Below, piece by piece: positions 57,377 to 64,000 of a stretch of 64,000 nucleotides of DNA. Location of the stretch: the NCBI GenBank assembly GCA_005765155.1, contig VCCP01000002.1:806001-870000 (forward strand), written 5' to 3'. The notes beneath the pieces are model-generated. The model was not told the DNA's origin. It saw only the letters and a list, made by a program, of their open reading frames with translations, and searched no databases. Both the position numbers and the translations under genes were made by a program. Positions within the stretch are counted from its first letter, which is position 1. Each line of letters opens with the position of its first letter. Origin of the DNA: Zelopaecilomyces penicillatus. Its lineage: Eukaryota; Ascomycota; Sordariomycetes; Hypocreales; Pseudodiploosporaceae.

Positions 57377-59803
57377 ATGACTCAAATTGGTACATTTGAG
57401 GCTCTCCAGAGCCTCCACAATGATAGTCTCTCTCGGCGAGCGCGACCCTCGGAGCTCTGCCTTGATGCCCAGTTTGAGGAGCCTGTTCCTTTGCGGCAGA
57501 GCAAACTTGGCCGTCGAGAATCGAGACTAGGTTTGAGGAATCTTTTCACACGCTCAAGTAGAGCGGCCAAGGATCATGACGGACCTCTCTCACCCAAATC
57601 GCCAGCACATCGACCCTTGGGTATCCGAGCCTCAATAGCAGACCTGAGCAATTGGCCTTACGGACAACAGACGCCGCGCCCAGACACTGCCAAGTCTCGT
57701 CCACTGGAAACAACATATGAAAATGACGAACATGCCTGGTCGCCTCCTCCAACACCTCTGGGACATGGAAACGAGGCAAGGCCCCAGAAACAGCCTCGGG
57801 AAACACTGGCCACCTGGACACCACCGCCCTTGTTCAAAGCCTTTCCCCAAGCCATCCGATATGGCAAACTCGCAGCCCCTACTATGGCTGCTGACGCTAT
57901 TTTGAGAATTAATGAGAAGATTAACGCTGCGAGCTCGCCGGAAGGGATATTACCGGAAGAGCTTGCGGAGGAGCTACAAAACGTCGCCAAGGGCAAGCCA
58001 AGGAGGAGGACTCGCGGCGACTCAGCATCAGCAGCCAATCTCCAATGGACAACCAAGATCTACGTCATAGTCACCTCAGGATACCTGCTGCAATATGCAG
58101 GCGATGGACATTTTGACCGACTCCCCGAAAAGGTGCTCAGACTTGGTTCTTCCTCAGCCGCGTTTGCGAGCGACGCAATTCCAGGACGACACTGGGTGCT
58201 GCAAATATCATCCACCACCACAAGCGACGGTACGGCGGCGCAGGATTCACGGTCACTCTTCTCTAGATTGCCCTTCAGAATGTCTGAACGGCGCAATGCC
58301 TCCAACTTGCTCATGGTCTTTGAAGGTGCCCAGGATATGGAGGACTGGATCACCTGCCTGCGAGGCGAGATTGAGAAGCTTGGCGGGAAAAGGAGCCTTT
58401 CAGAAACGGGGGTGCCAAAGCCAGAAACCACTACTCGGCGCCTGCTTGAACGGCCTAGTCAACGGACCTTGATCATTAGAGACCCTTCTCGGTACTCTAG
58501 AAGCATGACAAATACTCCACTTCCTTCCCGCGATGGCACAGAGCACCAAGCTATGGAGAGTTCAACTAGGGTCGTGGAAGACGATGGCACCCCGCGGGAT
58601 CACTCGCTGGATGATGCATCGACAAACAGCACTGTTTCTCAAGATGGCCGGCAGCTCGATAGCCTTTGCGAGAGCTCGAATCGTCTCTCAGTCGTTTCCT
58701 CGGGCCAGCGCACCATCCTGACCTCGACCTGTTCCTCCCCAGCACACTCACCAAAAATCGAAGCCTTTTCTCCCGAGGGCCAAGCATCTAGACGTATATC
58801 AGTGCAGACGGCTACACCTCTAATCGCCGAGTCTGCTTCTGCTCTCAAAGCGGTTACTGAGCAACACTCTCCACTACTGGGATGCGAATCGAGTCGTGCG
58901 TCCCGGACGGACACCGTACTGCCGTCTCCCTTAACATCGCACCCGACGCCCAACTTTAGCGTTCCCAATTCGTCCACTCGGCGGTTCTCGTACGCGAAGT
59001 CGCCTGTGGCCGAGTTTGATTTGCCGTCCTCACCAACAAGAGCCGGTGAATCCGGTGGATGTCGAGGCCTCTATCGCAAGCCTATGAATGCTATTCGGGT
59101 CGGCGGCCGGAGGCTATCTACGGTTGAAGACCAGCCTACAACACCAAAGGAACGCACACCCACGCGACCGGTGACGAGCCATAACTCCAAGGCTCTGCCT
59201 GCTCGACCTGTTCCGATAGATGCCATTGGTATTCCACGAAGGCCACTTATGCCAATAGGACATGACGCGATTCCCACTCGGGTTTCCAGCTTGGCGCCGC
59301 GGCCACGCAGGCTCTCCAGTCTCAGTGCTCTGAAGAAGCATCAGGATCAAGCAGCAGCGCTCCACGAGCTGGGGGCCAAGGGAAAGCTGCCCGCGACTGA
59401 TGAACACGGCCTTGTGCCGCCAACTGAGAAGGTCAGAAGACGCCGATCCTCCATCGACCCTACCGAGGCGAGCCGAAGCCGCAGTGTGGGAACCACACGG
59501 GCAGCCAAGCGAGCGAGCATTGGCTCGGCGGTCTCAGAGGTGTCCAACTCGTACGAGCTGCATTGTCCTGTTGTTGTCGAGCCGCCATCTAGACGCGCGC
59601 CACCCCCGACAACTGCTCTGCCGCCAATTCCGTCGACTCCCAGTCCTACAAGCAGGCCAAGCTCCAGACGTGAGATGGCTTTCAAGGCACTCTGCAAAAA
59701 GAGGAGTCTCCCTCAACTGGTGATGGCCGACGGCCCACCACCTGTTCCACCACCAACCTGTGCCCTTCCACCCATTCCTCAGAAGCAAGCCGTCCAAGTA
59801 TGA
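57377..59803 (+). CDS. PH-domain protein, hypothetical signalling or cortical protein
   Basis: A single-exon protein of 808 residues. I chose the ATG at 57377 (MTQIGTFEALQSLHNDSLSR); the open frame begins slightly earlier at GTG. The N-terminus has a basic block SKLGRRESRLGLRNLFTRSS. A pleckstrin-homology domain spans about residues 222-335: LQWTTKIYVIVTSGYLLQYA opens it and LMVFEGAQDMEDWITCLRGE gives the C-terminal helix with the conserved Trp. The remaining ~470 residues are Ser/Pro/Arg-rich and disordered, with poly-Pro at the C-terminus (RRAPPPTTALPPIPSTPSP and PPPVPPPTCALPPIPQK), possible SH3-binding sites. The PH domain suggests binding to membrane phosphoinositides. No catalytic domain is present. 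It sits after the long gene-free region. Confidence 0.88.
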   Translation: MTQIGTFEALQSLHNDSLSRRARPSELCLDAQFEEPVPLRQSKLGRRESRLGLRNLFTRSSRAAKDHDGPLSPKSPAHRPLGIRASIADLSNWPYGQQTPRPDTAKSRPLETTYENDEHAWSPPPTPLGHGNEARPQKQPRETLATWTPPPLFKAFPQAIRYGKLAAPTMAADAILRINEKINAASSPEGILPEELAEELQNVAKGKPRRRTRGDSASAANLQWTTKIYVIVTSGYLLQYAGDGHFDRLPEKVLRLGSSSAAFASDAIPGRHWVLQISSTTTSDGTAAQDSRSLFSRLPFRMSERRNASNLLMVFEGAQDMEDWITCLRGEIEKLGGKRSLSETGVPKPETTTRRLLERPSQRTLIIRDPSRYSRSMTNTPLPSRDGTEHQAMESSTRVVEDDGTPRDHSLDDASTNSTVSQDGRQLDSLCESSNRLSVVSSGQRTILTSTCSSPAHSPKIEAFSPEGQASRRISVQTATPLIAESASALKAVTEQHSPLLGCESSRASRTDTVLPSPLTSHPTPNFSVPNSSTRRFSYAKSPVAEFDLPSSPTRAGESGGCRGLYRKPMNAIRVGGRRLSTVEDQPTTPKERTPTRPVTSHNSKALPARPVPIDAIGIPRRPLMPIGHDAIPTRVSSLAPRPRRLSSLSALKKHQDQAAALHELGAKGKLPATDEHGLVPPTEKVRRRRSSIDPTEASRSRSVGTTRAAKRASIGSAVSEVSNSYELHCPVVVEPPSRRAPPPTTALPPIPSTPSPTSRPSSRREMAFKALCKKRSLPQLVMADGPPPVPPPTCALPPIPQKQAVQV

Positions 59804-60737
59804 GTAATGGCCATGGTCCAGAAAGCAAGACTTACTTGTTGTGTGTCTTGCCATCTATATATCTCTATCTCTGTCTCCCATTATCTTTCTATAACGCCGA
59901 GTCATAATGTGACTGTTCTCGGCAATGATGCGATTTTTCTTTAACTTGCAAATTTCCAAGCGCGTGGTGGCGTTCAGTCGCTGCTCTGCAACGACCAAAG
60001 TTTCTTTTTATTTTCTTCCCATGGAGTTGATCGACGGATCATATGATTTTTAAAACCCCCCCCCCCCTTGGGAATACTTGTTCCTCTTTTTATTTTCTCT
60101 CTTTTTCCCTGTTGTATGATATGAAGTATACTGCGGAGAGGGGTCTGGAGTTTTCTGTCTCTTTCTCGCAGTTGAAACGTGGCTATGGCATGCATTGACG
60201 ATATATATCCTTGTACTACTTGTCATGACTTGGGGTGGGTGGAGTGGAGAGAACGAAAACAAACAAGAAGAAAAATGATCGGGATGGGCGAGAAACAATT
60301 TACACCCAGGTATAGAAAGGAATGTGAGCCATTTTTTTTTGGGTGTGTGTAAAAACGGGAGAAGGGTCTGATGCCCTCCTGGATGGAAATGCTTCCAATA
60401 TACAGAATAGAACTAGGAATGGATGACAAAAAATGTTCTTATCAAAAACGTGGAAAGATCTGAGTGAAGATTGCTTTCCTTGTTTATGCAGTGGTCAACA
60501 CCATACACCTGCTGCCCGTCCGAGGTATGATCGGACATATCCCCAAGTTCTCTTGCAGATCTGATGCGGGCTTTTTCTTCCCATGAGCCAGTGGAACATT
60601 GATGAGAGACATTGTGTCTGGACACGGCACGGCTACGGAGCAGACCGGGGCGGGTTAATGGTCACGATTAGTCTCCCGGATTCTCATGTGGCCTCTGCGG
60701 TAATGCATGCAACGTCGGCTATGGCGTAGTCCTTTAG

Positions 60738-60755
60738 GTGTGTGTGTGTGTGTGT
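60738..60755. repeat. (GT)n microsatellite
   Basis: A clean dinucleotide run, lying in non-coding DNA downstream of the PH-domain gene. Confidence 0.85.
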
Positions 60756-61204
60756 CTGTGTAAAGAAGAAGAAGAAGGTCAGCAGGTAGGTAGGGAGGAA
60801 GGCATTGTAGTATTCACGAGTTTATCCATCGCCGGACTTGGCACCGATGGGTATATAATCCGTCCGGGGAGAATCGGTCTCGGGCAACGGCGCAAAGAGT
60901 TCGTCCAGGCCGCCATAACTAAAAATCGCGAACCTTGGAATGCCCGATGTAACTCTAGCTCCCCGATGAGGCATCTTGATCTGGGCTGCCCCTGTCGTTG
61001 TGACCACTAATTACCACTCTAACCCCTGACGACACTACGCCGCAATGAGAACAATGCGGAGAAGAAGACAAAGAAAACGAAGTTACAAAGAATGTGTGTC
61101 TCTTTTCTCATTGGAGGAGAGACGCATTTCCTTTGAGGGGAGGGGGGATATGCGGGAGGAAGGGTAGTAATAGGTAACACAACTTTCTTCCCTAAAGGTG
61201 TAGG

Positions 61205-61240
61205 TATCTATGTATATATGTATGTATGTAGGTAGGTTTG
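61205..61240. repeat. Imperfect GTAT/GTAG tetranucleotide repeat
   Basis: TATGTATATATGTATGTATGTAGGTAGG-type sequence (imperfect tetranucleotides) in non-coding DNA; a similar tract occurs at about 61368-61395. Confidence 0.7.
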
Positions 61241-62570
61241 TATTGATTTTGGAGGGGGGATTGGTACTAAGCTTTTAAGCATGACCAACGTTGGGGCGAG
61301 TAGAAAGTGGAATGACGATCATGATACGGGAATGGAAGTCAAAGCCGGTGGGGGGCAGCAGCAGCATGTATGTATGTATGTGTGTGTGTGTGCGTGACTC
61401 CTGAAACGGAGAATACTACATCATTGTGCTCACCCTCTCCTTTTTTAACAGATTTTACCAGTTACATCAAAGACTTTTTGCCAGGATTATTCCATGATTG
61501 AGAGAGAGAGTGAGTGAGAGAGGGCATATTCTGGTTGCCGTTTTTGGTGGTGTGTTTTGGTAAGCTTCTTTTGTGGTGGTATTCGGATATAGCAAACCAG
61601 GGGAGAAGAAGGGTGGCAGCGGCGGAGGGCCAAGGGCCAAGGTGGAGTCCGGAGGCGGGCTTATTGCGGCCGGATGATCGGGCAGCAGGTGGGTTGTTTG
61701 TTTTCGATCGATTCGATTCGATGGAACTTGGTTTATTCCATTGCATCGGAACTTTTTTTTTTTATTCTTGGAGGGAAGAAAAACAAAAAAGAACTCCCAT
61801 GTATCATGCAACGTCGGCCTAGGAACCCAGATGTAGTCAAGTCAGGAACCTCGGGTGGGGGAAATGCAGAAGACGGCCGTTCGTCATGCCCGATACGTTC
61901 TCTCCGTGTCCGCCTTCCATCAAGGGTTTTAGCTTGATGATTTAATCAAACAGTCATAAGAAAGTCTGGGAGGGGGGTTAATTCTATAAGAAGTTAAATA
62001 CCGGACCCCTAGTCAATGATGGACTGTACCATCCAAAGTTGAAACGAAATTCTTATCCTTCTGTCTCGGCAACAGTTGACGACGTCGACGAAAGAAGAAC
62101 ACTCTCCAACGTCAGACTTTGCAGTTGTCCTTTGTGTGGGTGTGTCCAAAGTGTCTCGGAACCCCGGGCCAGCTGCTGGTCTCAGCCCGTCAGTCAGACA
62201 TTTGTGACGCCGTCAATACCACACTCGAGACAACGAGCCACAAGGTAACAATAAGCTACTACTTTGTCTTCATCCCTTGGCCAAGCTTAGCCGCGCGCAC
62301 ACCAGCCTTTGCTATGCCCATTCGTCAAGAACGCTGCGTGTCTCTCCTTCTACACCTTGTTGTGCCGTCATGGAAACTGCGGTGGATGGCACTTGCACTT
62401 ATAAGCCGGCTTTGATAGTTGACTAATTTCCACTCCATAGAGCAACTACAAAGAAAAGACCTTCGCCTCTTCCTTTCCTCTCCGTCTTTGTTTCTCTCTC
62501 GTCTCAGACTCCATCTCTACGCAACAACGCAATCCATCACAGATAAGGGAAACAATTTAATCAGTCAGCC

Positions 62571-64000
62571 ATGCCACAGTCTCTGCGATTGCTTCTGGGC
62601 GCTGTCTGCGCCGGTTTGCTGGCAGCCCCTGTCGCAGCAGACTGCGCTCGCCTGCAGCCGACATCACAGCCAGTGACGGCACCTGGCGTCCAGTACAAGG
62701 TCCTGGCCAATGGCCTGAAGCGTCCTCGAGGCATTACTGTCGACTCCGAAGGCAACTTGCTGGTGGTGCAGAAAACAGCAGGCATCCAGCGTATTGTCCT
62801 CGACGAAGCCAAGGGCCTGGATGTCTGCGTCCAATCCAGCTCCAACCTTGTCCCAGACACAAAGGTGAGTTTTGCAACATAGACATGCCAATATGATGCC
62901 GTTCTTTGCAACCTTTCGGGACAAAGAGGCTGACTAGACCGTGGCCATTTCTAGCTCAACCATGGCATCGCTCTCTCTGCCGATGGCAAGACGCTCTTCG
63001 CATCCTCAGATAATGACGTCTTTGCCTACCCCTACAATGCTGCCACAGGCAAAGCTGGCCCCGGCAAAAACCTCATCACAGGCATGGCACAGACAGACCA
63101 TGTGTCGCGGACTCTGTTGATCCCCAGACACAACCCCAACATGCTCATCGTCTCCCGAGGATCTAACGACAATGTCGATGAAGGAACTATGGACATCAAA
63201 TCGGGACGTTCTCAGCTTCGCATCTTCGACATCGGCAAGCTCCTGGCTTCCAACGCTCCGATCCAGTACACTGATGGAGCTGTGTTGGGGTGGGGACTCA
63301 GGAACAGCGTCGGCGTCGCGGACCATCCCCGAACCGGCGGCATCTGGTCAGTCGAGAACTCGCTTGATAACATGATGCGAGGCGGCGTCGACGTTCACGA
63401 GAGCAATCCAGGCGAGGAGTTGAATTACCATGGTAGGCCCAACGACACCAGGAGCGACATGTACGGCAAGAACTATGGATATCCGCAATGCGTATCCATT
63501 ACGGACCCTTCCACTGTTGCCAACTATCCAGGCGGCGCTGCTGTTGGTAAGCAGATGACAGGCGACCACACGGCCGAGGGCCACGGCGACGACTACTGTG
63601 CCAAGAAGGTGTTGGCGCCTCACATCACGTTTGGATCCCACTTGGCTCCTTTGGATCTGAGGTTTTTGGACAACGGCGCCGCGGCACTTGTCTCAATGCA
63701 CGGAAGCTGGTAAGTGACCCTGCCGGGACTTGATCACACGAACATGTCACTCGGACAAATGTATTGCAACGTGCGGCTAACAGAAGCAACAGGAACCGAA
63801 AGCCTCCAAATGGCTACCGCCTAAGCCGTGTTGACTTTGGATACAATGGCTTCCCAGTGGAGCCATCTACCAGCACCAAAGGAGAGGTCCAGCTTATGTG
63901 GAACGCCGACAACTCCAACTGCCCTGGCAAGTGCTTCCGACCGGTTGGACTTGCGCTCGATTCAGGTGCTCAAGGAGGCAAGAACCGGCTCTTCATGACG
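62571..64000 (+). CDS. Secreted AA12 / L-sorbosone dehydrogenase-like protein (5' part)
   Basis: A secreted beta-propeller dehydrogenase of the glucose/sorbosone dehydrogenase superfamily; fungal relatives are PQQ-dependent pyranose dehydrogenases (CAZy AA12) that can pass electrons to lytic polysaccharide monooxygenases. Exons are 62571-62864, 62955-63709 and 63793 onward; the end lies outside the window. The start MPQSLRLLLGAVCAGLLAAP is a signal peptide with likely cleavage after AADC or just before it. Mature-region motifs include VLANGLKRPRGITVDSEGNL, HGIALSADGKTLFASSDND, VSRTLLIPRHNPNMLIVSRG, GWGLRNSVGVADHPRTGGIW and ENSLDNMMRGGVDVHESNPG with EELNYHG, then YGYPQCVSI. The joins give PDTKLNHGIAL and HGSWNRKPPNGYR. 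PQQ dependence is inferred from the family. About 418 residues are visible. Confidence 0.9.

Larger units (their letters stand above)
59804..62570. other. Region between the PH-domain gene and the AA12 gene
   Basis: 2.8 kb without a supported gene. It contains a 12-base C run at 60056-60067, a (GT)n microsatellite near 60738-60755, and GTAT-type repeats near 61205-61240 and 61368-61395. The segment 62440-62570 is C/T-rich and is probably the leader of the next gene. Confidence 0.5.

Noticed and set aside
60822..61010. Short frames downstream of the PH-domain gene
   Set aside because: Both strands are open by chance over under 200 bp, next to simple repeats, with no other support.
1..64000. 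CRISPR arrays, bacterial operons, phage genes, or a secondary-metabolite cluster
   Set aside because: The window is eukaryotic, with spliced genes and unrelated core functions. There are no direct-repeat/spacer arrays and no polyketide synthase, peptide synthetase or terpene synthase.

Overview
This 64-kb window is nuclear DNA of a filamentous ascomycete. The evidence is dense single-copy eukaryotic housekeeping genes, mostly short introns (about 48-130 nt, GT-AG with CTRAC-like branch sites), a Zn2Cys6 regulator, a DUF3669 protein and a secreted AA12-type sugar dehydrogenase. The protein style suggests Sordariomycetes, probably Hypocreales; that placement is inference because no search was run. 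I reconstructed exon-intron structures by hand, keeping reading frame and conserved protein blocks across each junction.

Layout. 0-6.2 kb: 5' part of NOG1 (-), DDI1 (+) and RRP8 (-); NOG1 and RRP8 both serve ribosome biogenesis. 6.9-10 kb: a six-exon Zn2Cys6 transcription factor (-). 10-15.9 kb: gene-free DNA with a decamer minisatellite, a diverged tandem duplication, a foldback (MITE-like) element and an AT-rich relic-like stretch. 16-25 kb: PUP2 proteasome alpha5 (-), gamma-tubulin complex protein GCP2 (+), and a Rad5/HLTF-like SNF2-RING helicase (-). 27-34.8 kb: SRP68 (+), a small single-pass membrane protein (+), mitochondrial Hsp70 SSC1 (-), and orotate phosphoribosyltransferase URA5 (+). 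35-44.6 kb: a GNAT acetyltransferase (-), a DUF2415 propeller-like protein (+), mitochondrial L-2-hydroxyglutarate dehydrogenase (-), and a coiled-coil protein of unknown function (-). 45.4-47.4 kb: an A+T-leaning DUF3669 gene with a second decamer array at its 3' end, then a small cupin. 47.4-57.4 kb: about 10 kb without a recognisable gene, ending in a pyrimidine-rich leader. 57.4-59.8 kb: a PH-domain protein (+). 62.6-64 kb: the 5' part of a secreted AA12/sorbosone-dehydrogenase-like gene (+), cut by the window edge.

The genes do not form a biosynthetic cluster or operon-like system. Most are unlinked core functions in alternating divergent and convergent orientation. The unusual points are structural: an intron that splits the DDI1 start codon, a probable GC-AG intron in PUP2, several very small first exons, stop-free introns whose length is a multiple of three, two independent 10-bp-period arrays, a foldback element, and the 10-kb gene desert. 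I found no convincing tRNA, rRNA, CRISPR array or intact transposon, and no clearly new multi-gene system.
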